Positions 52,492-61,636 of a DNA stretch of 64,000 nt are shown piece by piece (position 1 is the stretch's first letter; every line of letters starts with the position of its first letter). The notes under the pieces are model-generated. The model did not search any database. It was not told where the DNA came from and was given only the letters and a program-made list of their open reading frames with translations. The translations under genes were made by a program, and so were the position numbers. The stretch comes from JADGGM01 sp027307005 (lineage in GTDB: Bacteria; Gemmatimonadota; Gemmatimonadetes; Gemmatimonadales; Gemmatimonadaceae), in the NCBI GenBank assembly GCA_035455745.1, contig DATIEP010000036.1:1-64000 (forward strand), written 5' to 3'.

Positions 52492-53520
52492 ATGACGCTC
52501 GATGAATTCCTGACGGCAGTGGCGGCGCTCGAAACGACGGCGCTCGCGCGCGTGGGCGCCGCCGGCTCGCCGGCCGAGCTCGAGGCCGTGCGCACTGAGC
52601 TGCTGGGACGCAAGAGCGGCCGCCTAACGGAACTCATGCGCGCGCTGCCCGGTCTGTCCGCGGAGGCGCGCCGCGACGCCGGCGCCGCCGTCAACCGGCT
52701 CAAGACCGCGCTCGAATCGGCGCTCGAGGAGCGCCGCGCCGCACTCGCCGCGACCGCACCGGCCGCGCCCGCGCTCGACCACAGCATGCCGGCACGCCAC
52801 CAGTGGCGCGGCGCCAAGCATCCGGTCACGCTCGTCGTCGAAGAAATCATCGAGATCTTCCGCGAGCTGTCCTTCACCGTGGCCACCGGTCCGGAAGCCG
52901 AACACGACTGGTACAATTTCGGCGCGCTCAATTTTCCGCCCGAGCATCCGGCCATGGACTTGCACGACACCCTCTATCTGAGCAAGAGCGCGCTGCTCCG
53001 CACGCACACGTCGCCCGTGCAGGTGCGGACGCTCCAGTCGTATCCGCCGCCCATTCGCATTCTCGCGCCGGGCAACGCGTTTCGACGCGACTTCTTCGAT
53101 GCCTCGCACGCGCCGGTGTTCATGCAGATCGAAGGCATGGCGGTGGACGAAGGCGTGAGCTTCGTCGACCTCAAGGCAACGCTCACCAACTTCGCCGCGC
53201 GCTTCTTCGGCGCAACGGCAACGCGTTTCCGGCCCAGCTACTTTCCGTTCACCGAGCCGTCGGCGGAAATGGATGTGCGCTGCACCATCTGCGGCGGATC
53301 CGGGTGCGCGTCGTGCAAGGGCACGGGGTGGATGGAGATTCTGGGTTCGGGCATGATCCATCCCGCGGTGCTCGAGTCCGCGGGCGTCGATTCGGAGAAG
53401 TTCACGGGGTGGGCGTTCGGCATGGGACCGGGACGCATTGCCGATCTGCGATACGGCATTCCCGACATCCGGTTGCTGTACGACTCGGACGTGCGGTTCC
53501 TCGAACAGTTCGCGACATGA
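52492..53520 (+). CDS. pheS: phenylalanine--tRNA ligase alpha subunit
   Basis: 342 residues. N-terminal coiled-coil tRNA-binding arm (LTAVAALETTALARVGAAG through ALESALEERRAAL), then the class II core: motif 2 LAPGNAFRRDFFDASHAPVFMQIEGMAVDEG, PSYFPFTEPSAEMDV and motif 3 GWAFGMGPGRIADLRYGIPDIRLLY. A four-cysteine insertion (CTICGGSGCASC) occurs as in many bacterial PheS. Forms the alpha2-beta2 synthetase with PheT. Stop overlaps pheT start (ATGA). Confidence 0.97.
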   Translation: MTLDEFLTAVAALETTALARVGAAGSPAELEAVRTELLGRKSGRLTELMRALPGLSAEARRDAGAAVNRLKTALESALEERRAALAATAPAAPALDHSMPARHQWRGAKHPVTLVVEEIIEIFRELSFTVATGPEAEHDWYNFGALNFPPEHPAMDLHDTLYLSKSALLRTHTSPVQVRTLQSYPPPIRILAPGNAFRRDFFDASHAPVFMQIEGMAVDEGVSFVDLKATLTNFAARFFGATATRFRPSYFPFTEPSAEMDVRCTICGGSGCASCKGTGWMEILGSGMIHPAVLESAGVDSEKFTGWAFGMGPGRIADLRYGIPDIRLLYDSDVRFLEQFAT

Positions 53521-55952
53521 ACGCGTCACACGCCTGGCTCGAATCGCTCCTCGATGTTCCCCTGTCGGCCGAGGAGATGCGCGACCTCATCACGGCGCAC
53601 TGCTGCACGGTCGACGAGATGGTGCGGCTGCGCGAGGATCTGCGCGGCGTCGTGATCGGCCGCGTGGTCGAGGCGGCGCGCCATCCGGACTCGGATCACC
53701 TCTGGGTGACCCGGGTGGATGCGGGGCGCGGGACGCTGCTCGACGTGGTGTGCGGTGCGCCTAACGTGAAAGCGGGCGGCGTCTATCCGTTCGCGCCGGT
53801 GGGGACGACGCTGCCGGGCGGGCTGCTGCTCGAACGCCGCAAGATCCGCGGCGCCTACTCCAACGGCATGCTGTGCTCCGGCCGCGAGCTGGGCCTGAGC
53901 GACGACCACGAGGGCATCCTCGAGCTCGACACCGAGGCCCCGCCGGGCACGCCGCTGCTGGACGCGATTCCGTTAGGCGACACGCGCCTCGTGATCGACG
54001 TCACGCCCAACCGCCCCGACCTCCTCTCGCACGCCGGCCTGGCCCGCGAGCTGGCGGCGGCGGTCGGCACGCAGATGCGCCTGCCGCCGGTGCCGGGCGC
54101 GACGCCGCTCACCCTGTCGCCGGCCGCTCGCGCCGCCGACTCGGTCACCGTTGGCGGGGTGCGCGTGCGCCTCGACGATCCCGAGGGATGCCCGCGCTAC
54201 ATGGGCGTCGTCATGCGAGACGTCGCCGTCGGGCCGAGCCCGTCGTGGCTCGCCGAGCGCATCGTGGCTGTCGGCGGCCGGTCGATCAACAACGTGGTCG
54301 ATGCGACCAACTACGTCCTCCACGAGCTGGGCCAACCGGTGCACGCGTTCGACCTGGCGAAGTTAGGCGGCGGCGAAATCGTCGTGCGGCGCGCGCGCGC
54401 GGGGGAGCGGATCACGACGCTCGATGGCGTCGCCCGAACGCTCGACGCGACCACGACCGTGATCGCCGACCGCGACCGGGCCCAGGCGGTGGCCGGCGTG
54501 ATGGGTGGCGCGGACAGCGAGGTCACCGCGGCCACCACCGCGGTCTTCATCGAAGTGGCGCACTTCGACGCCGTACGCGTCCGTCGCGCGCGCCGCGCGC
54601 TCGGCCTCTCCACGGATGCGAGCTACCGGTTCGAGCGGCACGTCGACATCGAGCTGCCGCCCCGGGCGCTGGCGCGCGTCGTCGAGATCGTGGCGGCGGT
54701 GGCCGGCGGCCGTGTGGATGGCGCGCCCGGGGATCTTCGTCCGGAGCCGTATGCGCCCCGCCGCATCGCGCTCCGCCCGGCGCGCGTGGCCACTCTGTTA
54801 GGCGACGCCGTGCCCCAGGGCGAGATCGTATCGCTGCTCACGCCGTTAGGCTTCGAGGTCGACGCCCGCGCCGGCACGCTCGACGTGACCGTGCCCTCGT
54901 GGCGCCCCGACGTCGTGCGCGAGGTGGATCTCGTCGAGGAAGTGGCGCGCCGCCGCGGCTACGACACGTTCTCGAGCGAGCTGCGACCATTCCGCCCGGG
55001 CACCGTGCCCGAGTCGCCGCTCGAGGCCGTCTCGCGACGCGTGCGCGATGCGCTCGTCGCGCGCGGCCTGCTCGAGGCGCGCCCGCTCCCGTTCGTCAAA
55101 GGCGCGGACATCGGCTTCGTCCGCGTAGCCAATCCCATTGCCGAGAACGAAGCGTATCTCCGGCGCGACTTGCTCGACACGCTCGCGCGACGCGCCGAGT
55201 ACAACCTGGCGCGCATGCAGCGAGACGTGCGGCTGTTCGAGATCGGATCGGTGTTCATGCCGTCGTCCGAGGCGCTTCCCGTGGAAGAGCTCCGCGCCGC
55301 ACTCATTGTCATGGGACATCGCCGGCCGCCGCACTGGACCGAGACGCGGCCACCCGATGTCGATGAGTGGGACGCCAAAGGACTCGCCGTCGAATTGGCG
55401 CACTCGGCCTATCCGTCGGCAGAGATCGACCTCGAGTCCGATCGCGATTCGGACTGGCTCTGGACCATCGCCGTCGATGGAACGACACGAGGCGGCGTTC
55501 GTCGGGTGGCGCTCGACGCACCCGTGTGGGCCGCGCCCGCGTTCGGCGTCGAGCTGACGCTGCTCACCGTTCCGTCCGACTTCGTCGCGCAGCCCGGAGC
55601 GTCTCGATACGACTCGACCGCGGCCGCGTCGAAACCGCGGCACGTGCAGTACCGGCCGCTGCCGGACACGCCGGCGGCGGAGTTCGATCTGGCGCTCCTC
55701 GTGCCGAACGACATGCCCGCCTCGCGTGTGGAGGAGGTGATCCGTGGCGCGGGCGGCGAGCTGCTCGAGCAGGTGGCGATCTTTGATGAATACCGCGGCG
55801 ACGCCGTGCCCAACGGATATCGAAGTCTCGCGTGGCGATTGACGTTCCGCCATCCGGAACGCACTCTACGGGACAAGGAGGTAGCGGGTCGTCGCGACAA
55901 GCTCCTGCGCACTCTCGAAGGAGAACTCGGTGTCCGACAACGAACGACCTGA
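53517..55952 (+). CDS. pheT: phenylalanine--tRNA ligase beta subunit
   Basis: 811 residues from the ATG at 53517. N-terminal tRNA-binding EMAP-like domain (VVIGRVVEAARHPDSDHLWVTRVDAG), B3/B4 editing domain (RYMGVVMRDV through GVMGGADSEVTAATTAVFIEVAHF), B5 and pseudo-catalytic core, ending with the ferredoxin-like anticodon-binding domain (RSLAWRLTFRHPERTLRDKEV). It edits mischarged Tyr-tRNA. Its 3' end overlaps the coiled-coil gene by 23 bases. Four GTTAGGC/GCCTAAC motifs in the first half, none after 54,850. Confidence 0.96.
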   Translation: MNASHAWLESLLDVPLSAEEMRDLITAHCCTVDEMVRLREDLRGVVIGRVVEAARHPDSDHLWVTRVDAGRGTLLDVVCGAPNVKAGGVYPFAPVGTTLPGGLLLERRKIRGAYSNGMLCSGRELGLSDDHEGILELDTEAPPGTPLLDAIPLGDTRLVIDVTPNRPDLLSHAGLARELAAAVGTQMRLPPVPGATPLTLSPAARAADSVTVGGVRVRLDDPEGCPRYMGVVMRDVAVGPSPSWLAERIVAVGGRSINNVVDATNYVLHELGQPVHAFDLAKLGGGEIVVRRARAGERITTLDGVARTLDATTTVIADRDRAQAVAGVMGGADSEVTAATTAVFIEVAHFDAVRVRRARRALGLSTDASYRFERHVDIELPPRALARVVEIVAAVAGGRVDGAPGDLRPEPYAPRRIALRPARVATLLGDAVPQGEIVSLLTPLGFEVDARAGTLDVTVPSWRPDVVREVDLVEEVARRRGYDTFSSELRPFRPGTVPESPLEAVSRRVRDALVARGLLEARPLPFVKGADIGFVRVANPIAENEAYLRRDLLDTLARRAEYNLARMQRDVRLFEIGSVFMPSSEALPVEELRAALIVMGHRRPPHWTETRPPDVDEWDAKGLAVELAHSAYPSAEIDLESDRDSDWLWTIAVDGTTRGGVRRVALDAPVWAAPAFGVELTLLTVPSDFVAQPGASRYDSTAAASKPRHVQYRPLPDTPAAEFDLALLVPNDMPASRVEEVIRGAGGELLEQVAIFDEYRGDAVPNGYRSLAWRLTFRHPERTLRDKEVAGRRDKLLRTLEGELGVRQRTT

Positions 55953-56223
55953 TCTCGCCGCGTTTCAGGAGCTGGAACAGCTCATCCATGCGCTGGCAGA
56001 GGAAATGGCGGCGTGGCGACGCCGGGCTCACGAAGCGGAATCGCGTTTGCGCACGCTGTCCAACGGATCGGGCAGCTCGAGCAAGTCCGGCGCGCGATCC
56101 GACCTGGAACGGGAGAACGAAGACCTTCGTCGGCGTCTCGACAGCGCACAACAACGCACGAAACAACTCCTGGACCGTCTGCGGTTCCTTCGGCAGCAAC
56201 ACGAACTCGGAGCAGATCGATGA
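55930..56223 (+). CDS. small coiled-coil protein upstream of zapA
   Basis: 97 residues, nearly all helical with heptad repeats in two blocks (LAAFQELEQLIHALAEEMAAWRRRAHEAESRLRTL and DLERENEDLRRRLDSAQQRTKQLLDRLRFL) split by a Ser/Gly linker (SNGSGSSSKSG). I recognise no family by sequence; shape and place, overlapping pheT and zapA by 23 and 4 bases, suggest a cell-division coiled coil of the ZapB type or a ZapA partner. GTG start. Function is inference from position only. Confidence 0.75.
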   Translation: MSDNERPDLAAFQELEQLIHALAEEMAAWRRRAHEAESRLRTLSNGSGSSSKSGARSDLERENEDLRRRLDSAQQRTKQLLDRLRFLRQQHELGADR

Positions 56224-56513
56224 GCGTCGCCCATAAGTCGACCGTGAAAGTCACGATCCTGGGCGAGGAGTACGCGATTCGCAGCGACGAAACGCCGGAG
56301 CACACTCGCGCGGTGGCCGAGCACGTCGACGCGACGATCCGCGCGCTGATGAACGCCGGGGTCGTCGTCGAATCGCAGAAAGCGGCCATCCTTGCGGCCA
56401 TGCAAATCACGTCCGAGCTGTTCAAGTCGCGACAGGGCCCGGAGGAGCTCGCCGAGCGGATGCGAAACATCTCGTCCGAAGTCCGTCGCATGCTGCCGCC
56501 GCAAAAACGGTAA
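56220..56513 (+). CDS. zapA: cell division protein ZapA
   Basis: 97 residues. VKVTILGEEYAIRSDETPEHTRAVAEHVDATIRAL matches the ZapA globular head, followed by a long C-terminal coiled coil (SQKAAILAAMQITSELFKSRQGPEELAERMRNISSEVRRML). ZapA crosslinks FtsZ filaments in the Z-ring. Start overlaps the coiled-coil gene (ATGA). The stop codon forms part of the inverted repeat that opens the zapA-rny intergenic structure. Confidence 0.9.
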   Translation: MSVAHKSTVKVTILGEEYAIRSDETPEHTRAVAEHVDATIRALMNAGVVVESQKAAILAAMQITSELFKSRQGPEELAERMRNISSEVRRMLPPQKR

Positions 56514-56665
56514 GGCGGACAAGATAGACAAAGGCCGGACACGCCCTGTCCGTTTTGTCCGCCTTACCTCTTGCTTGAGGACACCTGCGACGCGTAGTTT
56601 GTGTGAGTCCTCAAGGGTTTTCCCCTAGTCGCATGTGCCGGTTGCAGTTAGCGTTGTCCGCCTCG
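56511..56665 (+). ncRNA. structured zapA-rny intergenic region, candidate small RNA or leader switch
   Basis: A 12-base arm at 56511-56522 is perfectly complementary to 56555-56566, and its core (AGGCGGACAA) also to 56654-56663, so two mutually exclusive foldings exist. An inner GGACA/TGTCC hairpin (56536-56550) and an 8-bp CTTGAGGA/TCCTCAAG hairpin (56574-56581 with 56608-56615, followed by a short T-rich stretch) add structure. 6S RNA often lies beside zapA in other bacteria, so a 6S-like RNA is one reading; an rny leader attenuator is another. The rest of the gap to 56771 shows nothing clear. Confidence 0.45.
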
Positions 56666-56771
56666 CACCCTACGTCGGTGCTGGGCCGGCAGCAGCTACG
56701 TGATTGGCCGCGGCGCCCTGGGGCGTTTCCACGATCGCGTGACGCGTGCGTCGCGTTGGAGCATAGATCCA

Positions 56772-58358
56772 ATGAGCGTAACCGCGCTGTATGCCGCGTT
56801 TGGCGTAGTACTCATCCTCGCCGTCGCGGTTTTTTTTGTACTCGGACGTGCGGCCGGACGCGCAGCTGAACATCGCGCGCAAATCGCGGCCAAGTCGACG
56901 GCGGAAGAAACGGCAACGCGCATCACCGGAGAAGCGCGCCGCGAGGCCGAGACCCTCAGAAAATCGGCGATCGTCGCCGGCAAAGAGGAGACGATCAAGC
57001 TCCGCGAGGCCTGGGAAGTCGACGCCGGGCGGCGCCGTGAGGAGCTCGAGCGTGCCGAGCGTCGCATGCAGGAGCGCGAGACGGGCCTCGATCGCAAATA
57101 CGACATTCTCGACCAGCGAGACAAGGAGCTGGGGCGTCGCGGCAGCGATCTGGGCCGCCGCGAGAAAATCGTCGGCGAGCGCGAGAGCGAACTGGACAAG
57201 TTGATCGCCGAGGAGCGACGACGTCTCGAGCAGTTGGCGGGGATGTCCGCGCGCGATGCGAAAGCGGAGCTCATGAGCCGCCTCGCCGAGGAAGCGCAGG
57301 CCGAGGCGGCAAATACTGTCCGGGAAATTCGCGAGAGCGCGCGACGAAATGCTGAGCGCGAAGCGAAAAAGATTGTGGCGTTGGCGGTTCAGCGCATAGC
57401 CGCCGAGCATACGTCGGAGATCAGCGTTTCATCGGTGTCGCTACCCAACGACGAGATGAAAGGCCGCATCATTGGCCGCGAAGGTCGCAACATTCGCGCG
57501 TTCGAGCTGGCCACGGGTGTGGACGTCATCATCGATGACACGCCCGACACCGTAGTAGTCTCGTGCTTCGATCCGGTGCGCCGCGAGGTCGCGCGGTTGG
57601 CGCTCCAGAAGCTGGTGGCCGACGGACGCATCCATCCGGGGCGTATCGAAGAAGTCGTGGCCAAGTCGCGCAAGGAGGTGGAGGCCGCCATTCAGGAGAT
57701 GGGCGAGCAGGCCGCCTACGAAGTGGGCGCGCACGGCCTGCACGCCGAGCTCGTGAAGCTCGTCGGACGAATGCACTATCGGACGAGCTACGGGCAGAAC
57801 ATCCTGCAACATTCCAAGGAAGTGGCGCACCTCGCCGGCATCATGGCCGCCGAGCTCGGTCTCGATGTGACGATGGCGAAGCGAGGCGCGCTGCTGCACG
57901 ACGTGGGCAAGGTGCTCACGCATGAGCACGAAGGGACGCACGTCCAGCTCGGCGTCGAGGTCGCAACGAAGTACGGCGAGAACCCGCTCGTCGTGAATTG
58001 CATCGCTGCGCACCACGACGACGTGCCGCACGAGAGCGAAGTGTCCGTGCTCGTGCAGGCGGCGGACGCGATATCGGGGTCGCGTCCGGGTGCGCGGCGC
58101 GAGGCGTTCGAGACGTACGTGAAACGTCTCGAGGGGTTGGAGCGGATTGCCGCGAGTTACACGGGCGTGGACAAGGTGTTTGCGATTCAGGCGGGCCGGG
58201 AGATCCGCGTGATCGTGAATCCCGACGACGTGGATGATGCGCGCATGACGTCGTTGAGCGAGGAAATTGCGCGGCGCATCGAGGGCGAGTTGCAGTATCC
58301 GGGGCAGATCAAGGTGGTGGTCATTCGCGAACAGCGGGCGGTGGACTTTGCCCGCTGA
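56772..58358 (+). CDS. rny: ribonuclease Y
   Basis: 528 residues from the ATG at 56772. N-terminal membrane anchor (TALYAAFGVVLILAVAVFFVLG), long coiled coil to about residue 215, KH domain (VSLPNDEMKGRIIGREGRNIRAFELATGVDVIIDDTPDTVVVSCFDPVRREVAR), and HD domain with HSKEVAHLAGIMAAELGLD, KRGALLHDVGK and IAAHHDDVPHES. Endoribonuclease that starts mRNA decay at the membrane. An upstream frame from 56700 would add residues before the TM helix and is rejected. Overlaps folD by 11 bases. Confidence 0.95.
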   Translation: MSVTALYAAFGVVLILAVAVFFVLGRAAGRAAEHRAQIAAKSTAEETATRITGEARREAETLRKSAIVAGKEETIKLREAWEVDAGRRREELERAERRMQERETGLDRKYDILDQRDKELGRRGSDLGRREKIVGERESELDKLIAEERRRLEQLAGMSARDAKAELMSRLAEEAQAEAANTVREIRESARRNAEREAKKIVALAVQRIAAEHTSEISVSSVSLPNDEMKGRIIGREGRNIRAFELATGVDVIIDDTPDTVVVSCFDPVRREVARLALQKLVADGRIHPGRIEEVVAKSRKEVEAAIQEMGEQAAYEVGAHGLHAELVKLVGRMHYRTSYGQNILQHSKEVAHLAGIMAAELGLDVTMAKRGALLHDVGKVLTHEHEGTHVQLGVEVATKYGENPLVVNCIAAHHDDVPHESEVSVLVQAADAISGSRPGARREAFETYVKRLEGLERIAASYTGVDKVFAIQAGREIRVIVNPDDVDDARMTSLSEEIARRIEGELQYPGQIKVVVIREQRAVDFAR

Positions 58359-59229
58359 GTTGATCGATGGTGTCGCGATCGCCCGTGCGATCCGCGACGA
58401 GGTCGCCTGCGACGTTCGACGGCTCGCCCAACGGGGGATCGTCCCCGGCCTAAGGGTAGTGCTGGTGGGAGACGATCCGGCGAGCGCGGTCTACGTGCGC
58501 AGCAAGGGGAAGGCGACGGAAGAGGCCGGCATGAAGAGCGTCACGATTCGGCTGCCCGCCGACACCACGCAGGCCGACCTGCTGGCGCGGGTGGACGCGC
58601 TCAACGCCGACCCCTCGGTGCACGGCATCCTCGTGCAGATGCCGCTGCCCCGGCAGATCGACGCCGACGCAATCGTTAGGCGAATCCGGCCCGACAAGGA
58701 CGTGGATGGATTTCATCCCGTGAACGTGGGGAAGAACCTGATCGGCGAGCGCGATGGATTCGTGCCCTGCACGCCGGCCGGCGTGCAGGAGCTGCTGGTG
58801 CGGAGCGGCGTCGAGACGCGCGGCGCCGAGTGTGTGATCGTTGGGCGGAGCAACATCGTCGGCAAGCCGATGATGGCGCTCATGGTGCAGAACGCGGCCG
58901 GCGCGAACGCGACGGTCACCGTGTGCCACAGCGCGACGCGCGATCTCGCGGCGCACACGCGGCGCGCCGACATCCTCATCGTCGCCGCGGGTCGGCCGCG
59001 CATGGTCACGGGGGACATGATCCGGCCTGGCGCCGTGGTGATCGATGTGGGCATCAATCGCATCGCGGACTCGTCGACGAAGAGCGGATACCGGCTGGTC
59101 GGCGACGTGGACTTCGAGAGTGCGCGCGAGGTTGCCTCGCTCATCACACCGGTGCCGGGCGGTGTCGGACCCATGACCATCGCGCTGCTGCTGCGCAATA
59201 CGGTGCGCGCCGCGGAGCGGTCGGCGTGA
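58348..59229 (+). CDS. folD: bifunctional methylenetetrahydrofolate dehydrogenase/cyclohydrolase FolD
   Basis: 293 residues from the TTG at 58348, giving (M)PAELIDGVAIARAIRDEV, the normal FolD start; no ATG or GTG fits. Catalytic region VLVGDDPASAVYVRSKGKATEEAGM with YxxxK, then VHGILVQMPLPRQID, DKDVDGFHPVNVG, PCTPAGVQELL, VGRSNIVGKPMMALM and TPVPGGVGPMTIALLLRNT. Interconverts one-carbon folates. Overlaps rny and, by 4 bases, xseA. Confidence 0.96.
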   Translation: MPAELIDGVAIARAIRDEVACDVRRLAQRGIVPGLRVVLVGDDPASAVYVRSKGKATEEAGMKSVTIRLPADTTQADLLARVDALNADPSVHGILVQMPLPRQIDADAIVRRIRPDKDVDGFHPVNVGKNLIGERDGFVPCTPAGVQELLVRSGVETRGAECVIVGRSNIVGKPMMALMVQNAAGANATVTVCHSATRDLAAHTRRADILIVAAGRPRMVTGDMIRPGAVVIDVGINRIADSSTKSGYRLVGDVDFESAREVASLITPVPGGVGPMTIALLLRNTVRAAERSA

Positions 59230-60515
59230 CCAGGCCCGGTCCGCGGCGCTCCGGGCCGCCGGACGCGCCCGACCTGTTCGACGCGCCGGACGCGCCGCCC
59301 CGTCCGCGCCCCCCGGCTCGCGGGCGCGAGCCGGCGCCTAACGCGTATCGCGGCGCGTCGATCGAGAGCGCGTTCTCGGTGACGGAGCTCACGCGCGCGG
59401 CCAAGGACATCGTCGAGGGCGCGTTTCCGCCGCTCTGGGTGCGCGGCGAGGTGGCCAACTTCACGCAGAATCGCAGCGGGCACTGGTACTTTTCGCTCCG
59501 CGACGCCACGGCGCGCATGCGCTGCGTGATGTGGGCAACCGATACGCGCCGGGTGCCGGCGCCGCCGGATGACGGGATGCAAGTGAGCGCGTACGGCCGC
59601 ATGTCGGTGTACGCGCCGCAGGGCGAAATGCAGCTCATGGTGACGTCGCTCGAGGCATCGGGCGACGGATTGTGGCGCAAGGCGCTCGAGCAATCGATCA
59701 AACGACTGACGGCGGAAGGGCTCCTCGACCCGCGGCGCAAGCGCCGCGTCACGCCGCATCCCCGGCGCATCGCAGTGGTGACCAGCCCGGATGGCGCGGC
59801 GCTGCACGACATCATTTCCGTCGTTAGGCGGAGGTGCCCGATCGTGGAGATCGTGGTGGTGCCGGCCAGCGTGCAGGGCGACGGCGCGGCGCGCGAGCTG
59901 GTGGCCGCCATTCGCCGCGTGGGACGATGGCGCGACGTCGACACGGTGATCGTCGGCCGCGGCGGAGGCTCGCGCGAGGATCTGTGGGCGTTCAACGACG
60001 AACGCGTGGCGCGCACGCTCGCGGCCTGCCCGATACCGACCATTTCGGCGGTCGGTCACGAAATCGACACCTCGCTGTGCGACCTCGTCGCCGATCTGCG
60101 CGCGGCGACGCCGTCGGCGGCGGCCGAAGCGGCGGTGCCGGTGCTGGCCGATGTCCGGGCGCTCGTCGCCAGGCGAACCGCGGAGCTGCGCGTGTCGCTC
60201 GAGCGGCGCGCCATGCGCGCGCGCCGGCACTTCGCGGAAACGGCGCGCGACATGCGCGGCGCGCTCGAGCGGCTAACCGTGCGACGGCGCTCCCGGCTCG
60301 AGGTCGCGGCCGGCCGGCTCGATGCATTGAGCCCCCTGGCTACGTTAGGCAGGGGCTACGCGCTGGCGACCGACGAGCGCGGACACGCGCTGACCAACGC
60401 GGCGCAATTCGAGCGCGGGCGCGCGTTTCGGCTTCGCCTGCGCGACGGACGGGTCGATGCGCGCACGGAGCGCTCGACGGTCGACGCCCCGGCGCCGCCG
60501 GTGCCGGAGCGCTGA
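59226..60515 (+). CDS. xseA: exodeoxyribonuclease VII large subunit
   Basis: 429 residues from the GTG at 59226 (GTGA overlap). A proline-rich N-terminal tail of about 40 residues precedes the OB fold (FSVTELTRAAKDIVEGAFPPLWVRGEVANFTQNRSGHWYFSLRDATARMRCVMW). Then PRRIAVVTSPDGAALHDIISVVRRRCP, the catalytic GRGGGSREDLWAFNDERVARTLAACPIPTISAVGHEIDTSLCDLVADLRAATPSAAAE, a coiled coil and GRGYAL. Forms a large complex with XseB that degrades single-stranded DNA. Confidence 0.95.
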   Translation: MTRPGPRRSGPPDAPDLFDAPDAPPRPRPPARGREPAPNAYRGASIESAFSVTELTRAAKDIVEGAFPPLWVRGEVANFTQNRSGHWYFSLRDATARMRCVMWATDTRRVPAPPDDGMQVSAYGRMSVYAPQGEMQLMVTSLEASGDGLWRKALEQSIKRLTAEGLLDPRRKRRVTPHPRRIAVVTSPDGAALHDIISVVRRRCPIVEIVVVPASVQGDGAARELVAAIRRVGRWRDVDTVIVGRGGGSREDLWAFNDERVARTLAACPIPTISAVGHEIDTSLCDLVADLRAATPSAAAEAAVPVLADVRALVARRTAELRVSLERRAMRARRHFAETARDMRGALERLTVRRRSRLEVAAGRLDALSPLATLGRGYALATDERGHALTNAAQFERGRAFRLRLRDGRVDARTERSTVDAPAPPVPER

Positions 60516-60517
60516 CC

Positions 60518-60730
60518 GTGTCGTACGAAGAAGATCTCGCCCGCATCGAGGCGATCGTCGCCGAGCTTGGCCGCGACGATGTGGCGCTCGATCGCGCGCT
60601 CGCCCTGTTCGAGGAAGGCGTCGAGCGACTGCGCTCGGCGTCCAAGGCGCTCGAGCGCGCCGAGGCCCAAGTCCGCGTGCTCATCGAGCGCGCCGATGGC
60701 ACGTTCGAGCTTGGCGAGTTCGGCGGCTGA
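60518..60730 (+). CDS. xseB: exodeoxyribonuclease VII small subunit
   Basis: 70 residues from the GTG at 60518, two bases after xseA. YEEDLARIEAIVAELGRDDVALDRALALFEEGVERLRSASKALERAEAQVRVL is the XseB helical hairpin. It wraps the XseA coiled coil in the exonuclease VII complex. Overlaps ispA by 35 bases if ATG 60696 is used there. Confidence 0.93.
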   Translation: MSYEEDLARIEAIVAELGRDDVALDRALALFEEGVERLRSASKALERAEAQVRVLIERADGTFELGEFGG

Positions 60731-61619
60731 CGCGGTCGCCGGGCAGTTCGCGACCGACCGGGCTGCGGTGGACGCGGCGCTCCACGTGCTGTGCGAGCGC
60801 GAGCTCGACGGTGTGCCTAACGCTGTCGCGGCGGCCATCCGCTACAGCCTGCTGGGCGAGGGGAAGCGGCTGCGCGCGCTGCTGCTGCTCGCGGCGTATC
60901 GCGCATCCGGCGGGGCAGACGATGCGAGCGCGCTCGCGGCGGCCGTCGAGATCGTGCACGCGTACTCGCTGGTTCACGACGACCTCCCGTGCATGGACGA
61001 CGACGACGTGCGCCGCGGGCGCCCCACCACGCACAAGGTGCACGGCGCGGTGGTCGCCGCCACGGCCGGCATCGCGATGGTGCCGCTCGCCGCGCGCGCG
61101 GCGTGCGATGCTGCGACCGCGCTCGGGTTGCCGCTGGGCGCCCGCGGCGCCATTGTTCGAGAACTGATGCGTGCATCCGGTGCGGGCGGCATGGTGGGCG
61201 GACAACTCCTCGATCTGGCAGGCGAGGGACACACGTTGTCGCTCGCCGACCTCGAGCGGGTGCATGGCGCGAAGACCGGAGCGCTCATTGCGGCATCGGT
61301 GCGCATCGGCGGGATCGCGGCGCGCGCGACGCCCGCTCGGGCCGAGGCGCTGGACCGCTACGGCCGGGCAGTGGGTCTGGCGTTCCAGATCGCCGACGAC
61401 GTGTTGGACGTGACGGCCACCACCGCCCAGTTAGGCAAGACGGCCGGCCGCGACGCAGCATTGGGCAAGAGCACCTATCCGGCGCTGCTCGGCATCCCGG
61501 GCGCTGTCGCGCGGGCGGACGCGCTCACGCGCCAGGCGTGCGATGCGCTCCGCGCGCGCGATCTGCTGACGCCGTCGCTCGAGCGCCTGGCGCGGTTCGT
61601 CGTGTTGCGTACCTCGTAG
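60696..61619 (+). CDS. ispA: farnesyl/geranylgeranyl diphosphate synthase (IspA-like)
   Basis: 307 residues from the ATG at 60696; a TTG at 60711 is the alternative. First Asp-rich motif DDLPCMDDDD at about residues 95-104 after HAYSLVH, GKRLRALLLLAAY, GGQLLDLAGEG, KTGALIAASVRIGG and the second Asp-rich motif FQIADDVLDVT. Condenses DMAPP/IPP to farnesyl or longer diphosphates. Located between xseB and dxs, a common isoprenoid-operon order. Confidence 0.93.
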   Translation: MARSSLASSAADAVAGQFATDRAAVDAALHVLCERELDGVPNAVAAAIRYSLLGEGKRLRALLLLAAYRASGGADDASALAAAVEIVHAYSLVHDDLPCMDDDDVRRGRPTTHKVHGAVVAATAGIAMVPLAARAACDAATALGLPLGARGAIVRELMRASGAGGMVGGQLLDLAGEGHTLSLADLERVHGAKTGALIAASVRIGGIAARATPARAEALDRYGRAVGLAFQIADDVLDVTATTAQLGKTAGRDAALGKSTYPALLGIPGAVARADALTRQACDALRARDLLTPSLERLARFVVLRTS

Positions 61620-61636
61620 TCTCTGACAATTCAGGC

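Noticed and set aside
53290..53340. Four-cysteine insertion in PheS as a novel feature
   Set aside because: The same C-x2-C-G-x-G-C-x2-C segment is known from many bacterial PheS proteins.
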